A stretch of DNA of 64,000 nucleotides, taken from NCBI GenBank assembly GCA_020437545.1, contig JAGQWH010000003.1, positions 1 to 64,000 on the forward strand. Direction: 5' to 3'. The stretch comes from Ignavibacteriota bacterium. GTDB taxonomy: Bacteria > Bacteroidota > Ignavibacteria > Tepidaquicellales > Tepidaquicellaceae. Both the position numbers and the translations under genes were made by a program. Shown one piece after another: positions 1 through 8,896 of the stretch (the first letter of the stretch is position 1; each line of letters opens with the position of its first letter). Under the pieces are notes generated by a model. The model was not told the origin of the DNA. It saw only the letters and a list, made by a program, of their open reading frames with translations, and ran no database searches.

Positions 1-83
1 TGAGATAGCCTCGTGCTTCCCTCGATGTCGGTGAAAAGAAATGTTACTATTCCCGATGGTATTTTAAATTCATTTTCATTCAT
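1..83 (-). CDS. Class III adenylate/guanylate cyclase domain protein, N-terminal fragment
   Basis: Only the first 27 codons lie in the window; the gene continues past the left edge. From the ATG at 83-81 the minus strand reads MNENEFKIPSG followed by IVTFLFTDIEGSTRLS. The motif TFLFTDIEGST is the opening signature of class III nucleotide cyclase catalytic domains, whose first metal-binding aspartate is the D of TDIEGS. A cyclase domain so close to the N terminus, with no signal peptide, suggests a cytoplasmic protein; in this family TPR or AAA-type ATPase regions often follow, but that part is not visible. The assignment rests on this one motif. Confidence 0.75.
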   Translation of the reverse strand, partial: MNENEFKIPSGIVTFLFTDIEGSTRLS

Positions 84-110
84 ATGGTAAAACTGAACAT
101 TTATAATTGT

Positions 111-145
111 ACATCAAACATTGTACATTGAACATTGTACATTGA
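111..145. repeat. Heptamer tandem array (unit acattgN)
   Basis: Five consecutive 7-bp units: acatcaa, acattgt, acattga, acattgt, acattga. The array lies between the cyclase start (83) and the end of the secreted-protein gene (406). The rest of the 84-405 gap holds a hairpin at 268-295, a GC-rich palindrome at 301-314, and no coding signal that I could see. Confidence 0.8.
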
Positions 146-267
146 AAAGGAATATTCATTTTAAAGTTCTGCTTAGGTGTTTAGTGAATTCAATTTACCA
201 AAATATATCTGAACAATGAATATTGAAAATTTAGGAGCTATATGAAATACTGCGGCTTGAGAAGAGA

Positions 268-295
268 GAACAATCCCGCCAGGGATTAAGTGTTC
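268..295. other. Imperfect intergenic hairpin
   Basis: GAACA (268-272) pairs with TGTTC (291-295) and ATCCC (273-277) with GGGAT (282-286), with a four-base bulge at 287-290. It lies downstream of the minus-strand gene ending at 406, but no good U-run follows on that strand, so a terminator role is only possible. Confidence 0.4.
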
Positions 296-300
296 TTTTA

Positions 301-314
301 TCCGAGGCGGCGGA
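301..314. repeat. Dispersed 14-bp GC palindrome, copy 1
   Basis: TCCGAGGCGGCGGA differs at two positions from the palindrome TCCGCCGCGGCGGA. Four relatives lie at 21109, 28736, 46522 and 61850. It is a GC-rich island in AT-rich intergenic DNA and is the most diverged copy. Confidence 0.5.
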
Positions 315-405
315 TCCGGAATTGAAATTTAAGATAAGTTTTTTTCTGTATATATAAATGAGCATCGTCCGGCAGGAGGGAATTCAGGATAGCATCGCAT
401 AGGTT

Positions 406-2052
406 TTACTTCAAAAGGATCATTTTCCTGACTTCAGAAAAATTACCCGATCCGCCTGTTGCAGAAAGCCTGTAATAATATATTCCGCTTGATAACTGAT
501 AATTGAAAGCTGAAAATTGATATTTATATCTTCCCGGCGCTAATCTTTCATTTACAATAGTTGCAACTTCGTTTCCCAATGCATTATATATTTTCAAAGA
601 AACAAATCCCAATTCCGAAATTCCAAATTCCAAATTCGTAGTCGGGTTAAAGGGATTCGGATAATTTTGCGCGAGATCAGTTCTGACAGGAACCTGATTA
701 GAGATAGTGCTAATCCCGACAGTCTGAGAATATTTTATAGTAACATAATCATTTTCAGTACTATCCGAATAACTCTTTCCAGATACAATCACGTTATTAT
801 TCCGGTCAAGTCTGACTGCAACAGGTACATCGTCTCTGTTTGATGAACCATTAAATCTTACATTCCATAATTCATCTCCTGAGCTTGAATATTTTATTGT
901 CACAATGTCTTTCATAGTTCCTTCACCTTCGCTTGATCCTGTGACATAAATATTATTCAAACTGTCTTTGGTCATTGAATATGTAATATCATTTCCATTT
1001 GCCGGACCGTTGTATCTTCTTACCCATATCCGGCCGCCAACGGAATTATACTTTATTGTAACGAAGTCATTACCTGTTGATACTCCTGCGCTTCCGCCTG
1101 ATACATACACATTTGAAGAGTCATCAACCAATATTGAATTCCCGGCTTCCCAACCGAAATATCCATCATATCTCTTTATCCATAACGGTGCTCCTGCCGG
1201 GGAATATTTGATAGTAACTATATCATAATCACTTCCGACACCACGGCTTGCTCCGGTAACATAAGAATTACCAGTATTATCAACTGCGATTGCAACTCCC
1301 TGATCCCAGCCATCGAAGGTTCCGTTATAGTATTGTGACCATAATTCATCCCCGTTCGAATTATACTTTGTAGTTGAATAATCATAAAAATTATTAAAAC
1401 CGTTGGAGATATAACCTGTCACATAAATATTACCCGCATTATCCGTAACCAAAGCGCTTGGCATATCATCAATATTATCCGGACCGTTTTTATTCTGTAC
1501 CCATTGCTGTGTACCTAATGAGTTGTACTTAATGGTAGTAATGTCAAATGAGGTGCCTGTATTATATGTTGTTCCTGTAATGTACACTATACCAGATCCG
1601 TAAACTGCTATCGATGTTGCATAATCACCAAGGCTTATGTCCGTCCCTCCGAAAGTATTCAGCCACAACTGGACGCCGGAAGAGCTGTATTTTATTGTAT
1701 TAAATTCCATGCGGGAGTTTGACTGAGTACTGCCTCCCGTTACATAGACATTACCCGATCCGTCAAGAGCAATTGCTTCCGGAACATCATCATTGTTACC
1801 GGGACCATTGTACCTTTGTATCCATTGAGTTGCGCCGGAATTATTGTATTTAATAGTCAGATAATCCTGATAATTAATCCCATTACTTGTTCCCGTTACA
1901 TAAATGTTACCCGAAGCGTCAACAAGCATTCCGGACGGTTCATCAAAACTTTTCGAACCGTCATAATAAACAGCCCACTCCTGATTTACCTGTGCCTGAA
2001 GACAGATCAGATTTAAGTTTAACATAAAAACAATAACGATTAATTTTTTCAT
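406..2052 (-). CDS. Secreted SBBP-repeat beta-propeller protein with T9SS sorting domain
   Basis: 548 residues. Residues 1-20 form a signal peptide (MKKLIVIVFMLNLNLICLQA, then Q). The body repeats a roughly 50-residue module with cores like D.SGNIYVTG and IKYN..G...W..RYNGP, the SBBP beta-propeller pattern. The last ~85 residues are a type IX sorting domain (QNYPNPFNPTTNLEF...KMILLK), so the mature protein should be exported and probably anchored at the cell surface; its ligand is unknown. It starts 19 bp after the 735-residue gene upstream on the same strand, which suggests co-transcription. Two stretches of the sorting-domain coding region (489-523 and 603-637) are 7-bp tandem repeats. Confidence 0.85.
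   Translation of the reverse strand: MKKLIVIVFMLNLNLICLQAQVNQEWAVYYDGSKSFDEPSGMLVDASGNIYVTGTSNGINYQDYLTIKYNNSGATQWIQRYNGPGNNDDVPEAIALDGSGNVYVTGGSTQSNSRMEFNTIKYSSSGVQLWLNTFGGTDISLGDYATSIAVYGSGIVYITGTTYNTGTSFDITTIKYNSLGTQQWVQNKNGPDNIDDMPSALVTDNAGNIYVTGYISNGFNNFYDYSTTKYNSNGDELWSQYYNGTFDGWDQGVAIAVDNTGNSYVTGASRGVGSDYDIVTIKYSPAGAPLWIKRYDGYFGWEAGNSILVDDSSNVYVSGGSAGVSTGNDFVTIKYNSVGGRIWVRRYNGPANGNDITYSMTKDSLNNIYVTGSSEGEGTMKDIVTIKYSSSGDELWNVRFNGSSNRDDVPVAVRLDRNNNVIVSGKSYSDSTENDYVTIKYSQTVGISTISNQVPVRTDLAQNYPNPFNPTTNLEFGISELGFVSLKIYNALGNEVATIVNERLAPGRYKYQFSAFNYQLSSGIYYYRLSATGGSGNFSEVRKMILLK
489..523. repeat. Heptamer array inside sorting-domain coding sequence
   Basis: Plus-strand units ttgataa, ctgataa, ttgaaag, ctgaaaa, ttgatat: five copies of 7 bp. 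On the coding (minus) strand they encode the FSAFNYQL stretch just before LSSGIYYY, where sibling domains usually have a shorter linker. Confidence 0.7.
603..637. repeat. Heptamer array inside sorting-domain coding sequence
   Basis: Plus-strand units caaatcc, caattcc, gaaattc, caaattc, caaattc: five copies of 7 bp. On the coding strand this is a GAATTTG-type array encoding NLEFGISELGF between NPFNP and VSLKIY. The same array type occupies the same protein position in the gene ending at 26190. Confidence 0.8.
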
Positions 2053-2071
2053 AGTCTTTATTTTAGAAATT

Positions 2072-4279
2072 TTATTTCAGAAGTACCATTTTTTTGGTTT
2101 CACTCATACCGTTTACAACGAGATTGTAAAAATAAATTCCGCTTGGAAGTCCCTTGGCTTTGAAGTCAACTTTGTAACTGCCGGCTGTTTGTTTTTCATT
2201 TACTAAAGTCAGCACTTCCTTTCCGAGAATATCAAATACTTTTAAAGAAACAAAATCACTGTAAGGCAGATCATAGCTTATAACAGTACTCGGATTAAAT
2301 GGATTTGGATAATTTTGATTCAATATAAATCCTGATGGTACCAAAGAAGAAAAGCTTTCCACACCTACCAAGCCGCCGTTAGTGGTCTTCATGATCATTC
2401 CCCCCTCTCCGACCATGTATCCGGTATTTTCATCCGTAAACTCAATACCATTAATTGCTCTGTCAGGATTTAAATATTCATTCCAGCTTTCTCCCTGATC
2501 AGTTGATTTCAGAATTTTATTTTTGAAACCTAATAAATATCCCGTGCTATTATTTGCAAAATATAATCTTAAGTTAGAATAATTAAAAATATTTGGATCT
2601 ACTGATTCCATATAAACCTGACGCCAGCTGATCCCTCCGTCAGTTGTCTTATTGAGATAATAAATTCTGCTTTGAAATGATTTCCAGTATTCCGAAAAAA
2701 TAAATCCGTTAAACTCATCTATAAAGTATAAATATCGGTAACCCAGATTAATAGTGTCTCCTATTAAATCACTTACAAAATTCCAGTTCACACCTGTATT
2801 AGTTGTTTTGTACAGACTTACAGTATCATAACCAACTGTAATGAATCCAATATCATGTGAAGGGAATTGGAAATTGTAAATATAATCAGGGTAAAAAGAA
2901 TAGGATGTCCAGTTCACTCCACCGTTAGTTGTTTTATTCAACTCCTGAGGGTAAAAGGTATTCATGATAAAGCCGGTGTTTGCATCGACGAATTGAAAAT
3001 TTATTGTCGAATCAGACGGAGTTACTAATTTATTCCAGGTAATTCCGCCGTTTTGAGATTTAAAAAAACTAAAGTCCCGGGCTTTTGCATACCCTGTATT
3101 ATCATTTGGAAAAGACACCTGGAAAATATTTATTGATGTATTTATTTTAAACCAGTTAGTTCCGCCGTTTATTGTTTTAAAAAATGAGCTGCCCGTGTAG
3201 TTCGGATAATTAAGAACGTATCCGGTATTCTGACTTGGGAAATCAACGGAATATAAATTTTCAAATGTACCCGAAGGTGATGTCAGTGTCCAGTTATTTC
3301 CAAAATCGGTTGATTTAAAAAGTGTTCCGTAAGTTCCGCATAAAAGACCTACACCCGAACTTAAAAAGTATACAGAGTTCAAAGCAAAGTATTGGCTGCT
3401 TATGGTATTGTCTAAAACCCAGTTCAACCCGCTGTTGGTTGTCTTCAAAAAAGTATTTTCATTTCCTGCCGCAAAGCCGGTAGAAGAATTAACAAAAATG
3501 ATATCATTGAAAGCCTTCGTGCCGGGGGTGTTATGAAAGAGCCAGGTATTCCCGCCGTTAGTTGTTCTCCTGAAATCTTTAACCCCGTTATTTACTGAAC
3601 CTACAAGGAATCCTGTATTTGCATTAATGAAACTAAAAGAATTAATATTACTTCCGAAATCAGCTACAGTCCAGTTGATACCGCCGTTTGTAGTTTTGAG
3701 TATTTTACCGTTACCTCCGATAAATCCTTTTTCTGAGTCAGTAAAATAAACGCAATTAAGTTTTATAGTAGTCCCGGAACTCTGTTCTATCCAATTGCTT
3801 CCGCCGTTAGTTGTTTTAAATATCCTTCCATTATATCCGGTAATATATCCGGTATTTGAATCATAAAAATAAACAGACTTGAGAGTGTCGTTTATTCCAA
3901 TGGATATTTTTTGCCAGAGTAATCCGGAATTAGTTGTCTTAATAATCATCCCGTCTGATCCAACTGCAAATATATTATTTGCATCAGAGATTGCAACAGA
4001 ATAAATATCATTAATAAAATTAGAGTTGTACAAATTCCAGCTTTCGCCGCCATCAGAGGTTCTCAATACAGCTCCGAAATTCCCAACAGCAATACCGGTT
4101 TGCGCATTGATAAACTTTACAGAATTCAATGTGCTTCCCTGCGGCAGCGGATTTTGCCAGAACCATCCGCTCTGAGAAAAGGAAACTGACTGAAAGCCGG
4201 AACACAGAAAGAATGTAATAAATAACCGGGTAAAGAATTTATATGATGAACAGGGAAAAGTTGTTTTCATGGGGTTCAT
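2072..4279 (-). CDS. Secreted YCF48/BNR-type beta-propeller protein with T9SS sorting domain
   Basis: 735 residues. A hydrophobic leader lies near residues 17-35 (FFLCSGFQSVSFSQ), preceded by a basic N terminus. The body carries many repeats of the form NTGF..G..G.I.KTTNGG..W, the pattern of YCF48-like and BNR/sialidase-type beta-propeller blades. The C terminus (QNYPNPFNPSTVISYDL...KKMVLLK) is a type IX sorting domain. Such proteins are exported through the outer membrane and usually stay surface-bound; no catalytic residues are evident. It is the first gene of a likely two-gene unit with the SBBP protein downstream. Confidence 0.85.
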   Translation of the reverse strand: MNPMKTTFPCSSYKFFTRLFITFFLCSGFQSVSFSQSGWFWQNPLPQGSTLNSVKFINAQTGIAVGNFGAVLRTSDGGESWNLYNSNFINDIYSVAISDANNIFAVGSDGMIIKTTNSGLLWQKISIGINDTLKSVYFYDSNTGYITGYNGRIFKTTNGGSNWIEQSSGTTIKLNCVYFTDSEKGFIGGNGKILKTTNGGINWTVADFGSNINSFSFINANTGFLVGSVNNGVKDFRRTTNGGNTWLFHNTPGTKAFNDIIFVNSSTGFAAGNENTFLKTTNSGLNWVLDNTISSQYFALNSVYFLSSGVGLLCGTYGTLFKSTDFGNNWTLTSPSGTFENLYSVDFPSQNTGYVLNYPNYTGSSFFKTINGGTNWFKINTSINIFQVSFPNDNTGYAKARDFSFFKSQNGGITWNKLVTPSDSTINFQFVDANTGFIMNTFYPQELNKTTNGGVNWTSYSFYPDYIYNFQFPSHDIGFITVGYDTVSLYKTTNTGVNWNFVSDLIGDTINLGYRYLYFIDEFNGFIFSEYWKSFQSRIYYLNKTTDGGISWRQVYMESVDPNIFNYSNLRLYFANNSTGYLLGFKNKILKSTDQGESWNEYLNPDRAINGIEFTDENTGYMVGEGGMIMKTTNGGLVGVESFSSLVPSGFILNQNYPNPFNPSTVISYDLPYSDFVSLKVFDILGKEVLTLVNEKQTAGSYKVDFKAKGLPSGIYFYNLVVNGMSETKKMVLLK

Positions 4280-4440
4280 ATTTGTTTTTTATGCATTCCC
4301 AAATTATACCGATTCATCATCTTTGTCAAGTATATATGGATTCATGTTCAATTCAGGATGAAAACCGGAAAAGAATTCTTATATCTCTTTGACTTTCAAT
4401 TTTAATAGGGAATCTCAAACTTTGCAAACTGATGTATCAA

Positions 4441-4494
4441 AACACAATTAACACAATTAACACAATTAACACAATTAATATAATTAACACAATT
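4441..4494. repeat. 9-bp tandem array (aacacaatt)x6 abutting a start codon
   Basis: Five identical copies of aacacaatt and one variant (aatataatt, copy 5) end 7 bp before the TTG start at 4502. Copy-number change here would move whatever promoter lies upstream relative to the gene. Confidence 0.9.
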
Positions 4495-4501
4495 AACCAA
4501 C

Positions 4502-5281
4502 TTGGATAAATCACCCAACCTCGAAAAGAAACTCGACATAGCTTCAGAAGCAAAAAAGATCCCGCCTTCACAGCAGGAAAGATATTTCCTTGAAGGTCCG
4601 CGCTCAAGATGGGAAGAGTTTAAGTTTACTGTATCGGTTATGCTCGAATTCATTAAAGGATTCCGCGCATTTCATTTTGTCGGACCATGTGTTACTGTAT
4701 TTGGCTCGGCGAGAACTCCGGATGCTCATGAACATTATGTCCAGGCGTATGAGATCGGAAAACGTCTGAGTAATATCGGATTTACTATCATGACGGGTGG
4801 CGGTCCGGGTATTATGGAAGCTGCCAATAAAGGCGCAAGAGATGCCGGGGGACCTTCTGTTGGATGCAACATAGAGCTCCCATTCGAACAGGATCACAAT
4901 CCTTATATGGACAAGTGGGTGACATTCAAATATTTCTTTGTTAGGAAAGTTCTGCTGATGAAATATTCCTATGCTTACGTTGTAATGCCCGGCGGCGCAG
5001 GAACAATGGACGAACTCTTTGAAACACTGACTCTCATTCAGACTAAGAAGATCTCTGATTTCCCGATAGTAATTGTCGGAGTTGAATACTGGAAAAATCT
5101 TACTGAACTTTTAGATGACTTCGTGGCGAAAAAAACCATCAGTCCTGAAGATTTGAATCTGTTTGTAGTTACGGATTCCGTTGATGAAGCAGTCGAGCAT
5201 ATTCAGAATAATACACTTGAAAAATATCACCTTGTAAAGAAAAAGTTCAGACCATTCGGGATGTTTGGTGAGAACAAATAG
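4502..5281 (+). CDS. LOG family (TIGR00730-type) nucleotide phosphoribohydrolase
   Basis: 259 residues. The two LOG-family signatures are present: GGGPGIMEA at about 99-107 and PGGAGTMDE at 163-171, the latter holding the catalytic glutamate. Members cleave nucleoside 5'-monophosphates to base plus ribose 5-phosphate (cytokinin activation in plants, nucleotide housekeeping in bacteria) and were long misannotated as lysine decarboxylases. The N-terminal ~60 residues form an extension typical of bacterial members. The start is TTG at 4502: the frame is closed by a TAA at 4481-4483 and no ATG lies between, so TTG is the only plausible start giving the full domain. No purine-rich ribosome-binding site is visible; the 9-bp array ends just upstream. 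Confidence 0.88.
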   Translation: MDKSPNLEKKLDIASEAKKIPPSQQERYFLEGPRSRWEEFKFTVSVMLEFIKGFRAFHFVGPCVTVFGSARTPDAHEHYVQAYEIGKRLSNIGFTIMTGGGPGIMEAANKGARDAGGPSVGCNIELPFEQDHNPYMDKWVTFKYFFVRKVLLMKYSYAYVVMPGGAGTMDELFETLTLIQTKKISDFPIVIVGVEYWKNLTELLDDFVAKKTISPEDLNLFVVTDSVDEAVEHIQNNTLEKYHLVKKKFRPFGMFGENK

Positions 5282-5378
5282 ACTGTATACTATTACTTAC
5301 ATCTTTATTATTACCGGATCATTTTTTAAGTATCCGGATTAAATCAAATCCTGATTTTAAAATTTTTTATAAATATCC

Positions 5379-6176
5379 ATGTCAACCAGATCCGGGAAAA
5401 ATACAATTTTAATAACGGGAGCTACTGACGGGATTGGTATTGAATTTTCCAGGCTTTATGCAGGATTGAAATATAACATTATTGCTACCGGCAGAAATGA
5501 AGGTAAATTATCCTCACTAAAAACGGAACTTGAGAATAAAAACAGAATAACTGTAAATACCTTTGCAGCCGATCTTTCAAAACCGGAAGAGATCTTTAAA
5601 CTGAAAGATTACATAGATTCTATGGAAACAAAAATTGATATTTTAATTAACAATGCAGGCTCCGGTGTACTTGGAGAGTTTGCTGAAACTGATTTACAAA
5701 AAGAACTCTCGATGATAAGTGTTAACATAACGGCATTGACGGTCATTACAAAAGCTGTTTTAAAAAAAATGCTGATCAACGGTGAAGGTAAGATATTAAA
5801 TATTGCATCAACTGCTGCGTTCAAGCCCGGACCGATGATGGCTGTTTATTATGCGACAAAGGCATATGTTCTTTCATTTTCTCAGGCTATAGCTTGTGAA
5901 AACAGGGGTTCCGGAATCAGCATAACAGTCTTATGTCCGGGACCTGTCAACACAAAATTATTGAAAGAATCTGCCGATATTGAACTGAGGCATGCTGAAT
6001 ATGATAAGATGGCTGATCCTAAAGATATAGCTTTAAGCGGTATGAAGGCTCTCGATAAAAACAATCTTGTTTACATTCCCGGAATCAGAAATAAATTCAA
6101 TGCTATGATAGTAAAGATCATTCCATCAAAATTATTATCAGACATTCTATATAAATCCAAAAAAAATCTTTTCTGA
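5379..6176 (+). CDS. Short-chain dehydrogenase/reductase (SDR)
   Basis: 265 residues. The NAD(P)-binding motif TGATDGIG is at 13-20, NNAGSG near 90, and the catalytic YxxxK is Y157-K161 with an upstream serine in IASTAA. This is the classical SDR fold, a soluble oxidoreductase; the substrate cannot be read from sequence. It opens a tightly packed operon of surface-glycan genes (its TGA is directly followed by the ATG of the WecG-type gene), so a role in making a sugar or lipid precursor is a reasonable inference. Confidence 0.85.
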   Translation: MSTRSGKNTILITGATDGIGIEFSRLYAGLKYNIIATGRNEGKLSSLKTELENKNRITVNTFAADLSKPEEIFKLKDYIDSMETKIDILINNAGSGVLGEFAETDLQKELSMISVNITALTVITKAVLKKMLINGEGKILNIASTAAFKPGPMMAVYYATKAYVLSFSQAIACENRGSGISITVLCPGPVNTKLLKESADIELRHAEYDKMADPKDIALSGMKALDKNNLVYIPGIRNKFNAMIVKIIPSKLLSDILYKSKKNLF

Positions 6177-6929
6177 ATGAGGATTCAAAAAATCCGGACC
6201 GGTAATATTGATCTGCATTATGCGGAATTTCAGATATTCACGGATTATATTTTTGATCGATTAACATATTCTCCCGGTAAGATCATAATTGTTTTTATTA
6301 ATCTCAGGAATTTTTATTTTATGAACAAGGATGAATCATTACTTAATGAAATTAAAAGTAATTCACTGGCTGTTTTTGAAGGTATTGGATTAAAATTTTG
6401 TATGGCAATTAAAGGCAAAGGATTTATAAAAGATCTTAATGGTACTGATCTTATTCCGCTTTTTCTTAATAAACCGGAAATAAAGAAATATGGTATTTTT
6501 TTATTAGGAGCAACTCAGGAATCAGTAGTAGGAGCAGTTGAACACATTAAAAACAATTATCCTGCCGTAAAAATATGCGGATTTCACAATGGTTACTTTG
6601 AAGATTCCGAAGAACAGGATATTATTGAAAAAATTAACGGAAGTCAGGCTGAAATATTACTGGTATGCATGGGATTTCCAAGACAGGAAAAATTTATCTT
6701 TAAATACCGGGATAAACTTAATGTTAAGCTGATATGGAATCTCGGTGGTCTTTTTGATTTTGTTTCCGGGATAAAGCCGAGAGCCCCGGGTTTTGTCAGA
6801 AGGATGAGAATGGAATGGTTGTACAGGTTCATAAAAGAACCTGTCCGGATGTTTCACAGGAATACTGTTGCAGCCACTTGGTCAATCAAAAATATAATTT
6901 TTTCTTCTGATATTTCATCAAAAAATTGA
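6177..6929 (+). CDS. WecG/TagA/CpsF family glycosyltransferase (GT26)
   Basis: 250 residues. The C-terminal half carries the family signature VCMGFPRQEKF near 163-173, then GGLFDFVSG and APGFVRRMRMEWLYRFIKEP, as in WecG, TagA and CpsF proteins. These enzymes transfer a sugar (ManNAc or ManNAcA in studied cases) from a UDP donor onto an undecaprenyl-diphosphate-linked acceptor on the cytoplasmic side of the membrane. The ATG directly follows the SDR stop codon, so the two are probably translationally coupled. The acceptor may be the lipid-linked sugar made by the sugar-phosphate transferase at the end of the same operon. Confidence 0.88.
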   Translation: MRIQKIRTGNIDLHYAEFQIFTDYIFDRLTYSPGKIIIVFINLRNFYFMNKDESLLNEIKSNSLAVFEGIGLKFCMAIKGKGFIKDLNGTDLIPLFLNKPEIKKYGIFLLGATQESVVGAVEHIKNNYPAVKICGFHNGYFEDSEEQDIIEKINGSQAEILLVCMGFPRQEKFIFKYRDKLNVKLIWNLGGLFDFVSGIKPRAPGFVRRMRMEWLYRFIKEPVRMFHRNTVAATWSIKNIIFSSDISSKN

Positions 6930-6935
6930 TTTGTC

Positions 6936-7808
6936 ATGGTACCTTTATTAATTACGATGGATCTTGAAGTTGCAGGAGATCATGATCCGGAAGGACAAAA
7001 AAACATACTCAAAAATATTGGTTCGGATTTTAAAGAACTAAAATTACCGATGACTGTTTTTTTAACATGTGATTCGGTGGATTATTTCGGAGAACGTCTC
7101 AGAACAATTGATACACCCGGAAATGAAATCGGTATTCACGGGGTTAATCATTCTGCCCGTGAAAATTATGCCAGGTTAGATGAAGATACCATCAGAAGAA
7201 ACCTCGAACTTTCACTTAATAAAATCTCCCATTTCTTTAAAAGGAAAGCTGAATCGTTCCGTGGACCATTTATGTCAACATCGGGAATCACTCAGAAAGT
7301 CTTAACGGAGTATGGGATCAGATCAGATTTTTCAGTTTGTTCTCAAAGAATAGATTTTATGAATTCAATAGGCGGGGATATCAGATGGTTGATTTCACCC
7401 AGACAGCCTTATCATCCTTCAGATTCATCACCATACAGAAAGGGCAAAAATCCTTTATGGGTGGTACCTCTGAGCTGTATATGCGCTCCGTTTATTTCTT
7501 CAATGCTTTATATATTCGGTCTTGAATTCATGAAATTGTTTTTCAGAATTCTTTTAAAAGAATCAATAAGCACTAATAAGCCCATTGTTTATTTATTTCA
7601 TTCATACGAATTTTCAAAAGATATTAATTCAGTATACTCAGGTTCAAATAAACATAGAAAATCTTTTCTTCACAATTTATATATTTCAGATATAAAGAAA
7701 AGGTATGAGTTGAATTTGAGTCTGATCGGGTACATGTTATCTTTTAAAGAGATACAGCCCATGAACAGTTATCAATTGATTAATCATCTTGAAAGGAATC
7801 CAAATTGA
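6936..7808 (+). CDS. Polysaccharide deacetylase family protein (NodB homology)
   Basis: 290 residues. An early aspartate-bearing motif (TMDLEVAGDHD, residues 8-18), then FLTCDS, GNEIGIHGVNH near 62-72 (metal-binding histidines), and SFRGPFM match the NodB-type carbohydrate esterase 4 layout. Such enzymes remove N- or O-acetyl groups from polysaccharides or lipid-linked sugars. There is no signal peptide, so it may act in the cytoplasm on a lipid-linked intermediate. A hydrophobic stretch near 185-200 could touch the membrane. It starts 6 bp after the WecG-type gene, and its stop overlaps the TTG of the radical SAM gene. Confidence 0.85.
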   Translation: MVPLLITMDLEVAGDHDPEGQKNILKNIGSDFKELKLPMTVFLTCDSVDYFGERLRTIDTPGNEIGIHGVNHSARENYARLDEDTIRRNLELSLNKISHFFKRKAESFRGPFMSTSGITQKVLTEYGIRSDFSVCSQRIDFMNSIGGDIRWLISPRQPYHPSDSSPYRKGKNPLWVVPLSCICAPFISSMLYIFGLEFMKLFFRILLKESISTNKPIVYLFHSYEFSKDINSVYSGSNKHRKSFLHNLYISDIKKRYELNLSLIGYMLSFKEIQPMNSYQLINHLERNPN

Positions 7809-8896
7809 AAGATGCATTTTATAAATTTCTGAACAATTCTATTTCCCGTCATTTTCTGACACCGAGATATCTTATTCTCTTTGTATCAAATCAATGCTGG
7901 ATGAAATGCGGGCATTGCTGGTTCAGCGAAGAATGGAAAAAAGATAATCTTAAAGACGATTCTCTTTCATTTGATGAATTGGAAAGACTTTCTGATTCTG
8001 TTAACAAACTTCTTTTTCTCAGCATTACAGGGGGTGAAGCATTCGGAAGAGATGATATTCCGGAAGTTGTAAATCTGTTTACAAGGGATGGAAAAACTCA
8101 AAGATATCAGATCCCGACCTCAGGTTATTTAACCTCAAAAATAATTTCAAATACAGAAAAGATACTTTCACAAAATCCGGGAATCCCGTTTCGTGTTGAT
8201 GTATCACTGGATGGAAATATGGAGATACATGATAAGATCAGAAATCTTAAAGGGTGTTTTTCTAATGCTTTAGAGACAATAAAGGAACTGAATAAAATTA
8301 AAAAAAAGATCCCTTATTTTGATGTAGGAGTTATCACAACCATATCAAATCAAAATCAGGAAATTGTTGAAGAAATATCTGATATTGTAAATTCTGTCCA
8401 TCCTGACGGAGAATGGATGGTCAATCTTGTACGTGGGAATACAAGGGATCCTGAATCGGGCAAAGTAAAACTTGAAAATTACAACAAGGCTCAGGATATT
8501 ATTAATAAAAGAATTAAGGACGGAACCTTTAAAGGTCACAGCGGACATTTATCAGCAAAATGGTTAACTGCTAAAAACTCTGTAAGAAGAAAAGTAATAA
8601 ACGATATAGTGCTTGATAAGAAAGAAGGCGGAGCCTGCTCTGCCGGATCAATAGCAGGTGTAATTTATGCAGACGGTTCTGTTTATCCTTGCGAAATGCT
8701 TGATATATCTTTCGGAAATCTCAGGGATTTTGATTTTAATTTAAGCGAGCTCTGGAATACCAGAGAAGCAGTTGAATTGCGTAACCGGATTCAGGACACA
8801 CGGTGTATTTGTACACAGGAATGTTTTTTATCAACGAGTCTGCTGATACAACCACAGCTTTGGCCTCAACTTATATACGAAAGACTAAGACACTGA
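7805..8896 (+). CDS. Radical SAM/SPASM domain protein in a glycan operon
   Basis: 363 residues. C31, C35 and C38 form the CxxxCxxC iron-sulfur motif (CWMKCGHC) and GGEAFGRDD follows near 78, the SAM-binding GGE motif. The C-terminal third has a SPASM-like set of cysteines (GGACSAGS, VYPCEML, CICTQECF), which bind auxiliary iron-sulfur clusters in enzymes that modify peptides or, less often, carbohydrates. The TTG start overlaps the preceding TGA (7805-7808), and its own TGA overlaps the ATG of the sugar-phosphate transferase (8896). No precursor peptide is evident nearby, so a sugar or lipid-linked substrate is plausible but unproven. Confidence 0.85.
   Translation: MKDAFYKFLNNSISRHFLTPRYLILFVSNQCWMKCGHCWFSEEWKKDNLKDDSLSFDELERLSDSVNKLLFLSITGGEAFGRDDIPEVVNLFTRDGKTQRYQIPTSGYLTSKIISNTEKILSQNPGIPFRVDVSLDGNMEIHDKIRNLKGCFSNALETIKELNKIKKKIPYFDVGVITTISNQNQEIVEEISDIVNSVHPDGEWMVNLVRGNTRDPESGKVKLENYNKAQDIINKRIKDGTFKGHSGHLSAKWLTAKNSVRRKVINDIVLDKKEGGACSAGSIAGVIYADGSVYPCEMLDISFGNLRDFDFNLSELWNTREAVELRNRIQDTRCICTQECFLSTSLLIQPQLWPQLIYERLRH

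Noticed and set aside
8803-8895. Longer N terminus for the sugar-phosphate transferase
   Set aside because: These 31 codons lie inside the radical SAM gene; the ATG at 8896 overlaps that gene's stop and gives the usual family start before the membrane helix.
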